From Methanobacteriota archaeon (lineage in GTDB: Archaea > Thermoplasmatota > Thermoplasmata > RBG-16-68-12), in the NCBI GenBank assembly GCA_005879065.1, contig VBLU01000161.1, positions 1-20,568 of the forward strand: a stretch of 20,568 bases of DNA, in the 5' to 3' direction. Below, piece after piece: positions 1 through 6,809 of this stretch. How positions within the stretch are numbered: the first letter of the stretch is position 1; each line of letters begins with the position of its first letter. The position numbers were made by a program, and so were the translations under genes. The notes under the pieces were generated by a model. That model saw only the letters and a list, made by a program, of their open reading frames with translations. It was not told where the DNA came from and did no database searches.

Positions 1-1
1 C

Positions 2-328
2 GAGGGCCGCGGGGAATCGATTCCCTTTCCCGACGATTACTTCGACCGGGTTGTGGCGGTCGTCAGTCTCCATCATGCGGACGACCAAGCCCAGGTCCTC
101 CGTGAAATGCGACGAGTGCTGGGTAGGTCAGGACGTCTCGTGTTGGCCGAACTGCCCCACTCTCGAGTGCCCGGCCTATTCGGGCGTTGGATCGGCGGGC
201 ACATGCATGGTTCTTCCCTGTCGTTCCTTGAGGCGCCAGAGCTCAAAGCGAAGGTGGAGGCCGCGGGATTCGTGAACGTGGCCATTCACCCGGGCGTGAT
301 GTGCTACTTTGTGACCGCGACCAAATAG
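2..328 (+). CDS. SAM-dependent methyltransferase, C-terminal part
   Basis: The reading frame is open from the first bases of the window and ends at TAG 326-328, so the N-terminus lies outside. The visible 108 residues look like the second half of a class I (Methyltransf_11-type) fold: a strand with FDRVVAVVSLHH, a helix with LREMRRVLGRSG, then the strand GRLVLAEL. These correspond to motif IV onward; the glycine-rich SAM-binding motif I would be upstream of the window. The last part (EAAGFVNVAIHPG followed by a strand) is the usual C-terminal 'AGF' element. The substrate cannot be inferred. The GTG at 53 is internal to the fold and is not the start. Confidence 0.8.
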   Translation, partial: EGRGESIPFPDDYFDRVVAVVSLHHADDQAQVLREMRRVLGRSGRLVLAELPHSRVPGLFGRWIGGHMHGSSLSFLEAPELKAKVEAAGFVNVAIHPGVMCYFVTATK

Positions 329-373
329 GTTTCAAGTGGCCAGTCTGCGTCCTGAATTCGTCGCGGGACAATC

Positions 374-380
374 CTTTTAC
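374..380 (+). promoter_or_regulatory. TATA-like box for the surface protein/ABC operon
   Basis: A CTTTTAC element is centred about 30 nt before the ATG at 407, in the short gap after the methyltransferase. The spacing fits an archaeal TATA box driving a leaderless or nearly leaderless transcript, and favours ATG 407 over the in-frame GTG at 392. Confidence 0.5.
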
Positions 381-406
381 CGTTCGACCTCGTGGCGAAG
401 GACCGG

Positions 407-1468
407 ATGCATCCGTTGGCGTTTCCCCGCGGGGCCACATGGCTCCTCGTTTCCGTTCTCGTCGTCGCGGTCTTCAACGGGATGGCCGCGCGTGCGGGGG
501 CCGCCCTCTCCAAGCCAACTTATGCGACGGGCGACCGCTGGGTGTATGTCCTCGATGGCTCCCTCAATGCATTCCCTAATTTGAATTCAAGTCAGACGGG
601 GGCGTTCCATTTCGATCTCGTCGGTCGTGTGGAGGTCAACGTGCTCGGTCCCTCCTCAGTCCTCTCCGGAAGCGTTCCAATCCCGGTCGTCGCGGTCGAC
701 ACGAACGCGTCCGGCTTCTTGAACGGCACCTTCGCGGTCCCGAATGTGGGAACCGCCCACGTGACGGGTACGTTCACAACTCGCACATCGGAGATCTGGG
801 AGGACCGGGCGTACCTCCCGATTCAATCGAACACGACCACCTCGTACTCGGCCGACGTGATGCTCGGATTCTCGACGCCGCTCACGGCGACGGTGCGGGT
901 AACAGCAAGCGCCTCCGTGGCCACGATCCCGGCATTCGAGCTCGAGGTCGGCCAGAATGCTAGCGCGGCGCTTCAGACGCACCTGGTCGTGAATTCCACG
1001 TTCACAGCTGCTGGCCGTACGCAGAGTTCGGAGAATCGGACCGATGTCTCCTCCGTCTGGCGTCGCGAGGTCTTGTCTCGGGAGAACGTCACGGTCGAGG
1101 TGGGGACCTTCACCGCGTACAAGCTGAATCAGACGGTCGGGAGTTTTCCCGGGATCGGCGGCATTTCTGGCGGAACCAACGAGACCGCCTACTTCTCGAA
1201 TGAGACCGGATATTATGTGAAGCGCGACGCGTACGCGAATGGGACCCATGTGGCAGAGATGCGGCTGAAGTCCTACTCGTACGGCGCCAAAGGGTCGACC
1301 TTTGGTCTCATCGATTGGTTGCTCCTGGTCGCGGCCGCGGCGGTGGGGGTTGTCCTCGTCCTGATTTATTGGAAACGCCGAAAGAAACGAATCCCAGAAC
1401 CGCCATCGGGCGCATCGGAGCCGACGAAGGTCGAGAGGACACGGGGAGGGAACGACGGTACTCATTGA
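407..1468 (+). CDS. Membrane-anchored, sequon-rich surface protein of unknown function
   Basis: About 353 residues. An N-terminal hydrophobic segment (WLLVSVLVVAVFNGMAA) looks like a signal peptide. A long, Ser/Thr-rich, beta-type extracellular region follows, then one C-terminal membrane helix (WLLLVAAAAVGVVLVLIYW), a positive KRRKKR stop-transfer and a short cytoplasmic tail. I count 12 N-X-S/T sequons, all in the predicted outside part, so it is probably N-glycosylated. An alternative GTG start at 392 is in frame, but the TATA-like box spacing favours ATG 407. The end overlaps the beginning of the ABC ATPase coding frame, so it is probably co-transcribed with the exporter genes. It may be the exporter's surface partner or a substrate-binding lid; this is inference. 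I recognise no named family. Confidence 0.8.
   Translation: MHPLAFPRGATWLLVSVLVVAVFNGMAARAGAALSKPTYATGDRWVYVLDGSLNAFPNLNSSQTGAFHFDLVGRVEVNVLGPSSVLSGSVPIPVVAVDTNASGFLNGTFAVPNVGTAHVTGTFTTRTSEIWEDRAYLPIQSNTTTSYSADVMLGFSTPLTATVRVTASASVATIPAFELEVGQNASAALQTHLVVNSTFTAAGRTQSSENRTDVSSVWRREVLSRENVTVEVGTFTAYKLNQTVGSFPGIGGISGGTNETAYFSNETGYYVKRDAYANGTHVAEMRLKSYSYGAKGSTFGLIDWLLLVAAAAVGVVLVLIYWKRRKKRIPEPPSGASEPTKVERTRGGNDGTH
1444..1450 (+). promoter_or_regulatory. Ribosome-binding site for the first ABC ATPase
   Basis: A strong GGGAGGG sequence lies inside the end of the surface-protein gene. It is 37 nt before GTG 1488, too far to serve that codon, but 1-13 nt before the ACG (1452, 1455), GTA (1458) and ATT (1464) codons of the same frame. 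It argues that translation starts upstream of 1488. Confidence 0.45.
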
Positions 1469-1487
1469 GACCGCCGGGCTGACGAAG

Positions 1488-2378
1488 GTGTTCGGCGAGG
1501 TTCGCGCCGTCGACGACCTGAGCGTTGCGATTCCGGAGGGAGCGATCGGCCTCGTCGGGCCGAACGGCGCGGGGAAGACGACCTTCTTGCGTCTCCTCCT
1601 TGGGCTGGTCCGTCCGACCACGGGAACCGCGAAAGTTCTGGGTCACAATATCGCGGAAGGCGTCCCGGTCCGCGAGCGCATCGGCTACATGCCCGAGCAC
1701 GATTGCCTCATTCCGGACATGACCGGCGTAGGACTCGTGACCTTCATGGGCCGGGTGAGCGGGCTTGACGCCGACACGGCGATCAGTCGCGCTCACGACG
1801 TGCTCCAATTCGTCGGAGTCGAGGAGGAGCGCTATCGCAAGATCGCGGAATACTCGACCGGCATGAAGCAGAAGATCAAGCTGGCCCAGGCGATGGTCCA
1901 TGACCCGCAGCTCTACATCTTCGACGAACCAACGACGGGCCTTGACCCGCGCGGCCGCACGGAGATGCTCGACCTCGTTCGCGTGATTGCGAACTCTCCC
2001 GGCCGAAACGTGGTCTTGTCGAGCCATCTCCTCCCCGACGTCGAGACGATCTGCAAGTACATCGTGATCCTCGACGGTGGACATCAGATCGCCGCCGGCG
2101 AATTGCGTCAGCTTCTCTCCGGTTCTGCGGACCGCCTAAGGATCGACGTTCGGGGCGATCGGGAGGCGTTCGCACAGCGCCTTCGGGAAACGGGACTCGA
2201 AGCTGAAGCGACGCCCACGGGCGTACATGTGGCGCGCAAACCCGGGGTCGAAGGCGTGATTTTCGAGATCGCAAAGGCCCTCGGTGCCGAGGTTCGCTAC
2301 ATGGGTCGGGAGATACGAAGCCTCGAAGAATTTTTCCTTGAACTCGTCGAACGGAATGAAGCCGCGGTGAGTGTCTAG
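1488..2378 (+). CDS. ABC transporter ATP-binding protein (ABC-2 exporter type), first copy
   Basis: Provides ATP hydrolysis for an ABC-2 (DrrA/NatA-like) exporter on the cytoplasmic face. Counted from GTG 1488: Walker A GPNGAGKTT at residues 24-32, signature YSTGMKQ near 122-128, Walker B LYIFDEP near 142-148, D-loop GLDP, and the switch histidine in SSHLL. About 120 residues of accessory C-terminal domain follow. The start is uncertain: the same frame upstream encodes a normal first beta strand (VLIETAGLTKVFG, from 1458) with no ATG, GTG or TTG in reach, and a GGGAGGG ribosome-binding site sits at 1444-1450. The real N-terminus is probably near 1452-1464, possibly with a rare codon (ACG or ATT). 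Its stop abuts the start of the next permease, so the two are surely one operon. Confidence 0.9.
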   Translation: MFGEVRAVDDLSVAIPEGAIGLVGPNGAGKTTFLRLLLGLVRPTTGTAKVLGHNIAEGVPVRERIGYMPEHDCLIPDMTGVGLVTFMGRVSGLDADTAISRAHDVLQFVGVEEERYRKIAEYSTGMKQKIKLAQAMVHDPQLYIFDEPTTGLDPRGRTEMLDLVRVIANSPGRNVVLSSHLLPDVETICKYIVILDGGHQIAAGELRQLLSGSADRLRIDVRGDREAFAQRLRETGLEAEATPTGVHVARKPGVEGVIFEIAKALGAEVRYMGREIRSLEEFFLELVERNEAAVSV

Positions 2379-3215
2379 ATGTCGATCTCTCTACCGACAT
2401 ACACCCGGCGAGAGATGCCCCTACTCGGTCGTCGGCATCGGCTCCGTGCCATCATCGTCACAGGGCTCCGGCGCGAGTTCAAGCGGCCCGCGGTGATCGT
2501 TTCGACGCTCCTAGGTGTTGCCCTGATCGTCATCACCTCCATCGCCATCCTTCTCTTCGCCGGTCTCTTCTTGCCCGGTCAAGCACTCGACCTAAGCTTC
2601 TTCTTCGTTCCCGCCTCGAACCAGACGGTCCTGTTCTTCATCACGCTCATGGCGTCCCTCGTGGGATCCGCCCTCATCGCGGACGATCTCAACTCTATGG
2701 CGCTCACGCTGTACCTGAGCCGTCCCATCACCCATGCGGACTATCTCGTCGCGAAAGCCGCAATCCTCGCCCCGCTGATCTCCCTGATCGCGGTGCTCCC
2801 TCTGGTACTCACGCCGTTCGTCGCCGCCCTCTTGGGCCTCTTCTCGTGGACCATCGCCCTGCAGGCAATCGGCCTCGCCGTGTTGCTGGGCTCCTTGTTC
2901 ACAGCGTTCTACACCTCTGTGACGTTGCTCCTTTCAAGTCTCACGCACCGGAAAAGCTACGCTGCGGCGGGGATCTTCGCGGTCACCTTCGGCCTGACGA
3001 TTCCCGCGGAGATTCTGTCGATCTCGATTAGCAATCCGGCGCTCCTCTATGCGTCTCCCTGGGAAGACTATCTCGCGGTTGCGCGAGCTGCGTTCGGCGC
3101 TCCCGGAGGCCAGATCGACTGGCCGTGGGCTCTCGTAATCCTGCTTGCCGCGACCCTGGTCGCGGCGTCGCTTACGTATCTCCGAATGAAGGCCGTCGAG
3201 GTGGTCGCGGGATGA
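2379..3215 (+). CDS. ABC-2 type permease, first copy
   Basis: 278 residues with about six hydrophobic helices: an N-terminal pair around residues 38-65 and 83-105, then four more up to a last helix (WALVILLAATLVAASLTYL). The motif LYLSRPITHADYLVAKAA after the second helix is the typical ABC-2 permease element, and the second permease of this operon has a matching version. ATG 2379 directly follows the ATPase stop. The 3' end overlaps the next ATPase (ATGA at 3212-3215), so translation is coupled. It forms the membrane channel for the preceding ATPase; the substrate is unknown. Confidence 0.88.
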   Translation: MSISLPTYTRREMPLLGRRHRLRAIIVTGLRREFKRPAVIVSTLLGVALIVITSIAILLFAGLFLPGQALDLSFFFVPASNQTVLFFITLMASLVGSALIADDLNSMALTLYLSRPITHADYLVAKAAILAPLISLIAVLPLVLTPFVAALLGLFSWTIALQAIGLAVLLGSLFTAFYTSVTLLLSSLTHRKSYAAAGIFAVTFGLTIPAEILSISISNPALLYASPWEDYLAVARAAFGAPGGQIDWPWALVILLAATLVAASLTYLRMKAVEVVAG

Positions 3216-4132
3216 CCGCGGTCGCGGAGGCGGCCGGCGTCTCCAAGTGGTACGGCGAAGTCCTCGGGCTGAACGCATTCACCGCCTCTTTCGGAACGGG
3301 CATCACGGGTTTGGTCGGGCCGAACGGAGCCGGCAAAAGCACGCTCTTCAAGCTACTGATCGGTCAGCTCCATGCGAACCAGGGCACCCTCCGCCTGTTC
3401 GGAGAAAATCCCTGGAACAATGTTCCGCTGATGCGACGCCTCGGGTACTGTCCGGAGCACAACCAGTTGTACGGCTGGCTCACCGGACAACGGTTCGTAG
3501 AGGCGCTCCTGCGCCTGGATGGCATGTCGACCAAGAAGGCCTCGACGGCGGCCACGGCTGCGCTCAAAGTCGTCGGCTTGTCCGGCGCGGCGCATCGGCC
3601 GACGCGGACGTACAGTCGCGGGATGCGGCAGCGCGCAAAACTCGCGCAGGCCCTTGCCCATGATCCGGATGTCCTCATCCTGGACGAGCCTCTCTCTCGG
3701 TCGGACCCGATGGCACGGTTCCAGATCCTGCGTACGATCTCGGAGTTCGCGAAGGATGGCGGGCACGTCATCATGTCGACCCACGTCCTGTACGAGGTCG
3801 AGCGCATCACGCAGAACATTGTGCTCATTCACAACGGCAAGGCGATTGCATCCGGCGACATCCACGCGATTCGTGCGCTCATCGATGAGCATCCCCATGC
3901 CGTGCGCATCGAGACGTCGCACCCGCGGCAACTCGCTCAAGCGCTGGCGAGGATGGATCACGTCGTCTCATTGGAAGTGCCCTCGGAGGATACGCTCCTG
4001 ATTCGCACCCGGAAGCCGGACGCATTCTACAAGGAACTCCCAGGGATCGTCGCAGACACGAGGCTCGACGTCAGGGCTCTCGAGAGTCCGGACGACAGCC
4101 TCGAAGCCGTCTTCCGCTACTTGGTTGGATGA
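3212..4132 (+). CDS. ABC transporter ATP-binding protein, second copy
   Basis: 306 residues from ATG 3212, which overlaps the permease stop as ATGA. The frame is open further upstream, but that part lies within the permease gene. Walker A GPNGAGKST at 36-44, signature YSRGMRQ at 134-140, Walker B VLILDEP at 154-160, and switch histidine in STHVL. The D-loop region reads LSRSDP at 161-166 instead of the common LSGLDP, so the aspartate is kept but the flanking residues are unusual. It is a clear paralogue of the first ATPase in the operon and has a similar C-terminal accessory domain. It probably powers the following permease, or forms a mixed dimer with the first ATPase. Confidence 0.9.
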   Translation: MTAVAEAAGVSKWYGEVLGLNAFTASFGTGITGLVGPNGAGKSTLFKLLIGQLHANQGTLRLFGENPWNNVPLMRRLGYCPEHNQLYGWLTGQRFVEALLRLDGMSTKKASTAATAALKVVGLSGAAHRPTRTYSRGMRQRAKLAQALAHDPDVLILDEPLSRSDPMARFQILRTISEFAKDGGHVIMSTHVLYEVERITQNIVLIHNGKAIASGDIHAIRALIDEHPHAVRIETSHPRQLAQALARMDHVVSLEVPSEDTLLIRTRKPDAFYKELPGIVADTRLDVRALESPDDSLEAVFRYLVG

Positions 4133-4135
4133 ACC

Positions 4136-4912
4136 ATGGGCGTCACCGAGTCGATGCGGAGGCTTTGGGTCATTACGAGCCTGACCCTCCGGTACCTGCT
4201 AGGAACGCGACGAGTCATCGCGATGTTGTTCCTATCGGCCATCCCCTTCATCCTGGCTTTGGCTCTCGCCGCGGCCCGAGTCACGGCGTTCAACAGCGAC
4301 CTCTTTCAGGTCTTGATGATTCCCCTTTTCCTCCAGGTCGTGTTAATCTTCGTGACCCTCGTCAACGCAACGACCCTCATCCGAGAGGAGATCGACGACA
4401 ACACGCTCCCCTACTTGCTGACCCGTCCCATCTCGAAGCCCGCCGTGGTGATGTACAAGTACATCGGGTATCTTGTCGCGGTCCTCGTCCTCCTCGTTCC
4501 GCCGATTGTCCTCGCGTACGGCGTCACCGAGGCCTACCAAGGCACTGGGTTGACTTCAGATTTGGACGTCCTCGGCGGATTCTTGGTCACGACCGTGATT
4601 GGAAGCGCTGCTTACGGTGCCGTTTTTCTCTTCATTTCAGTAATATTCCGCAAACCGCTCGCGGTGGGTCTGCTCTTTGGTTTCGTGTGGGAGTCCATCG
4701 TTGGCTCGATTCCCGGAGACGTCCCGAAGCTCAGCCTGATCCATTATCTGAAGTCCGTGTTGAAAGGCATGATCGCCATCGGGCCCATGACGACCTACCG
4801 GTCGGACATCTCCGCGGAGACCGCTCTCCTCACCCTCGTCGGCTTTTCGGCTGCGCTGATTGTCCTGACGATGATGGTCTTTCAGCAGATGGAGTTCCGG
4901 CAGAAGGCTTGA
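4136..4912 (+). CDS. ABC-2 type permease, second copy
   Basis: 258 residues, about six membrane helices, including VIAMLFLSAIPFILALALAA near the N-terminus and LLTLVGFSAALIVLTMMVF near the C-terminus. It shares the ABC-2 motif after helix 2 (LPYLLTRPISKPAVVMYKY) with the first permease. It begins 3 nt after the second ATPase stop and is the last gene of the operon; the convergent dodecin gene follows 20 nt later. Probable partner of the second ATPase in export of an unknown, possibly lipid, peptide or drug-like, substrate. Confidence 0.88.
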   Translation: MGVTESMRRLWVITSLTLRYLLGTRRVIAMLFLSAIPFILALALAAARVTAFNSDLFQVLMIPLFLQVVLIFVTLVNATTLIREEIDDNTLPYLLTRPISKPAVVMYKYIGYLVAVLVLLVPPIVLAYGVTEAYQGTGLTSDLDVLGGFLVTTVIGSAAYGAVFLFISVIFRKPLAVGLLFGFVWESIVGSIPGDVPKLSLIHYLKSVLKGMIAIGPMTTYRSDISAETALLTLVGFSAALIVLTMMVFQQMEFRQKA

Positions 4913-4932
4913 GTCGTCGCAGCCTGCGTCGT

Positions 4933-5133
4933 CTATCGTTCGATGTTGAAGTAAATCCGCACGGTCGCCCGGTACGACTTCACCTTGGAGCCGTCGAGTT
5001 CCAATTCCATCTCCCCGACCCTCGCCCACCGCATTTCTCGGACCGTCTTCGCGGCCTCGGAGACCGCGTTTTGCGCGGCCTTCGCGAAGCTCACCGGCGA
5101 GACGCCGACCACGTCGATCACTTTCTGCACCAT
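4933..5133 (-). CDS. Dodecin, flavin-binding protein
   Basis: 66 residues, the usual dodecin length. The pattern is beta strand (VQKVIDVVGVS), a helix (SFAKAAQNAVSEAAKTV), then two strands (RWARVGEMELELDG and SYRATVRIYFNIE). The tryptophan at residue 36 is at the position that stacks on flavin in archaeal dodecins such as the Halobacterium protein. Dodecins assemble as hollow dodecamers that store flavin and protect it from light and redox damage. The gene is 67 nt downstream of the helical protein on the same strand and may be transcribed with it; no clear TATA box was seen in the gap. Confidence 0.88.
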   Translation of the reverse strand: MVQKVIDVVGVSPVSFAKAAQNAVSEAAKTVREMRWARVGEMELELDGSKVKSYRATVRIYFNIER

Positions 5134-5200
5134 GGGATGCCTCTTCCCGGGAATTGCGACTCCCCCACTTGGTCGCTTCGGCCCTTACGCCGGGTCGGTC

Positions 5201-6382
5201 CTAGTCGCCACCCGATTCGACTTTCGCGGGATCCGGGAAGCGCTTGAGCACCGCCGCGAGCTTCGCCGCTTCTTTGTTCATGGACTCCACATCCTTCTCT
5301 AGCGTCCCGCGCCATTTCCGGACCGCAGAGTCTCCGTGGGTGGCGTACAGGCGGGCGGCCGACTGCCACGCATCAAACCGCCCGTCCTGGAGCGCGGCAG
5401 CCAGCTCGCGTCCCCTCTCGGCGGCGTCGTTCAGCTTCCCCAAGCGCTCGACGAAACCGACAATGGATGGCGTCCGGCGTTTCAACATGGTCACGTCTTC
5501 GCTCCATTGAATCTGGAGGGAGCGCCGCTCGTCGTCCCGGATTGCCTTCAGCCAGGCCCAACCGGAATCGAGCGCGCTCCGGATGAGCCGTGCATCCCCG
5601 AACACGTGGGTGAGCTTCGCGTCCGAGTATCCGGGCAGTTCGAGCAATCCGTAGAAGGAGCGGCTGCGGAACGCTTCGCCCTGCGGGCTCGCGTTGTTCA
5701 GGAGGCGCAGGAGCGGCTCTGGATCACAGCCAGGGGGCGGGGCGGGCACGCCGATGCCGGTTCCCTGAGAGGCCTCGAGGAGGAGAGGAATCGCCTGGTC
5801 GGCTCGGCTCCGAGCCAGGAAATCGAGGTAGGCTGCGGTCGCGGCTCCGTTGAAGGCGTCGACGCGCTCATTGAATTCCTGGGCGTCTTCCGGTGAGGAG
5901 GGAGGTTTCGGGATTTTTTGGAGGCGATCGACCTGCGCTCGGAGTTGCCGGATCCGCGCCTCGACCGCGCGGTACCCTTCTCGGTAGGAAATCTGGAGTC
6001 GGCGGACCTCGGCCCCTTGCTCCGCGACCCGATCGAGCTTCCGCCAGGCTTTCCGGGCTCCGTAGAAGTCCCTCTTCCGAGCCTTCCGAAGGGATGCATC
6101 GAGTCCCGCCACGAGCCTGAGGGATAGGCGCTTTTCCTTGGCGGCCTTGCCCAGGTCCGCGGCGATCGCATCGACGTCCCGGGTGAAGATCCGCACCTGG
6201 CGCCAGTTGTCGACCTCGCTCTCCCGAATCAGGCGGTCGACCCGCTCCCGAAACCGGTCGAGGGTGCCGTCCACGAGCCCCGCAATCCCGTCGACCCGCT
6301 TCCGTGCCCTCGCGATCGCATCGAGTAAGCCTTGCGCCTCCGACTCGAACGTGTCCGCGGAGGGCGCCCCGGGGGAGGCCAT
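5201..6382 (-). CDS. Long helical/coiled-coil protein of unknown function
   Basis: 393 residues from ATG 6382, which sits about 28 nt after a TATA-like box. The sequence is rich in Arg, Ala, Leu and Glu and predicted almost entirely helical: a first helical stretch up to about residue 175 (for example RFRERVDRLIRE and YRAVEARIRQLRAQVDRL), a Pro-rich linker near 180 and again near 230 (VPAPPPGCDPEP), then more helices. There is no signal peptide, membrane helix or catalytic motif. I do not recognise a family. The shape suggests a structural or scaffold role, but no function is assigned. Dodecin follows on the same strand. Confidence 0.75.
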   Translation of the reverse strand: MASPGAPSADTFESEAQGLLDAIARARKRVDGIAGLVDGTLDRFRERVDRLIRESEVDNWRQVRIFTRDVDAIAADLGKAAKEKRLSLRLVAGLDASLRKARKRDFYGARKAWRKLDRVAEQGAEVRRLQISYREGYRAVEARIRQLRAQVDRLQKIPKPPSSPEDAQEFNERVDAFNGAATAAYLDFLARSRADQAIPLLLEASQGTGIGVPAPPPGCDPEPLLRLLNNASPQGEAFRSRSFYGLLELPGYSDAKLTHVFGDARLIRSALDSGWAWLKAIRDDERRSLQIQWSEDVTMLKRRTPSIVGFVERLGKLNDAAERGRELAAALQDGRFDAWQSAARLYATHGDSAVRKWRGTLEKDVESMNKEAAKLAAVLKRFPDPAKVESGGD

Positions 6383-6404
6383 GGAGGGACTCTCATCGCC
6401 TCCC

Positions 6405-6414
6405 GATTATTTAG
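6405..6414 (-). promoter_or_regulatory. TATA-like box for the helical protein gene
   Basis: On the minus strand this reads CTAAATAATC, AT-rich in a GC-rich background, and is centred about 28 nt before ATG 6382. It fits an archaeal TATA box with a leaderless transcript. Confidence 0.55.
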
Positions 6415-6495
6415 TTTCCTTCGGACGACGGCGGGAATCGCGTTGGCAAAGCCAATTCGCGCGGCCCGTGCACGTTCTCGAAGAAACCCGCAAAG

Positions 6496-6504
6496 CCTTA
6501 AATC
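6496..6504 (+). promoter_or_regulatory. TATA-like box for rpo11-truD
   Basis: CCTTAAATC is centred about 30 nt before the rpo11 ATG at 6530, matching the spacing seen before other genes here. Confidence 0.5.
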
Positions 6505-6529
6505 GGCGGAACCTCTCCGCACCACTCCC

Positions 6530-6805
6530 ATGCAACTCCGAATTCTCGAGAAACAGAAGGATTCCGTCCGCATTGAGATTCTGAATCCGGACGATACGGT
6601 GATCTACCCGCTGATCACGGCCCTGCTCAAGGACCCGGACGTGGAAGATGCTCTGTATTACACGGGCCACCCGCAGCTTGACAAGCCCGTCCTCACGGTC
6701 AAGGTGAAAAAGGGCAGTCCGCAAGCGGCGCTGAAACGTGTGGCGGAGGGCCTGGCGAACGATTTCAGCGGTGCCAAGCAACATCTGGAGAAGGAGTTCG
6801 CGTAG
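6530..6805 (+). CDS. rpo11: DNA-directed RNA polymerase subunit L (Rpo11)
   Basis: 91 residues, the normal length. The archaeal RpoL/eukaryotic RPB11 pattern is clear: MQLRILEKQKDSVRIEI, then the conserved stretch with PLITALLKDPDVEDALYYTGHPQLDKP and a final amphipathic helix (AALKRVAEGLANDF). It pairs with Rpo3 to form the platform on which RNA polymerase assembles. ATG 6530 gives the canonical start; the frame is open upstream but that part has no family similarity. truD starts 4 nt after its stop, so the two genes are likely one transcript. Confidence 0.95.
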   Translation: MQLRILEKQKDSVRIEILNPDDTVIYPLITALLKDPDVEDALYYTGHPQLDKPVLTVKVKKGSPQAALKRVAEGLANDFSGAKQHLEKEFA

Positions 6806-6809
6806 GCCC

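Noticed and set aside
656..1621. A 321-codon minus-strand ORF opposite the surface protein and ABC ATPase
   Set aside because: Arg-rich composition without domain structure; the plus-strand genes explain the region.
4129..5247. A 372-codon plus-strand ORF overlapping the second permease and dodecin
   Set aside because: Its product is dominated by Arg, Pro and His with no domain, and it overlaps a clear permease and dodecin; it is a shadow of GC-rich codons.
5336..5896. A 186-codon plus-strand ORF within the helical-protein gene
   Set aside because: Low-complexity, antisense product; the minus-strand frame is long, has a promoter and consistent helical character.
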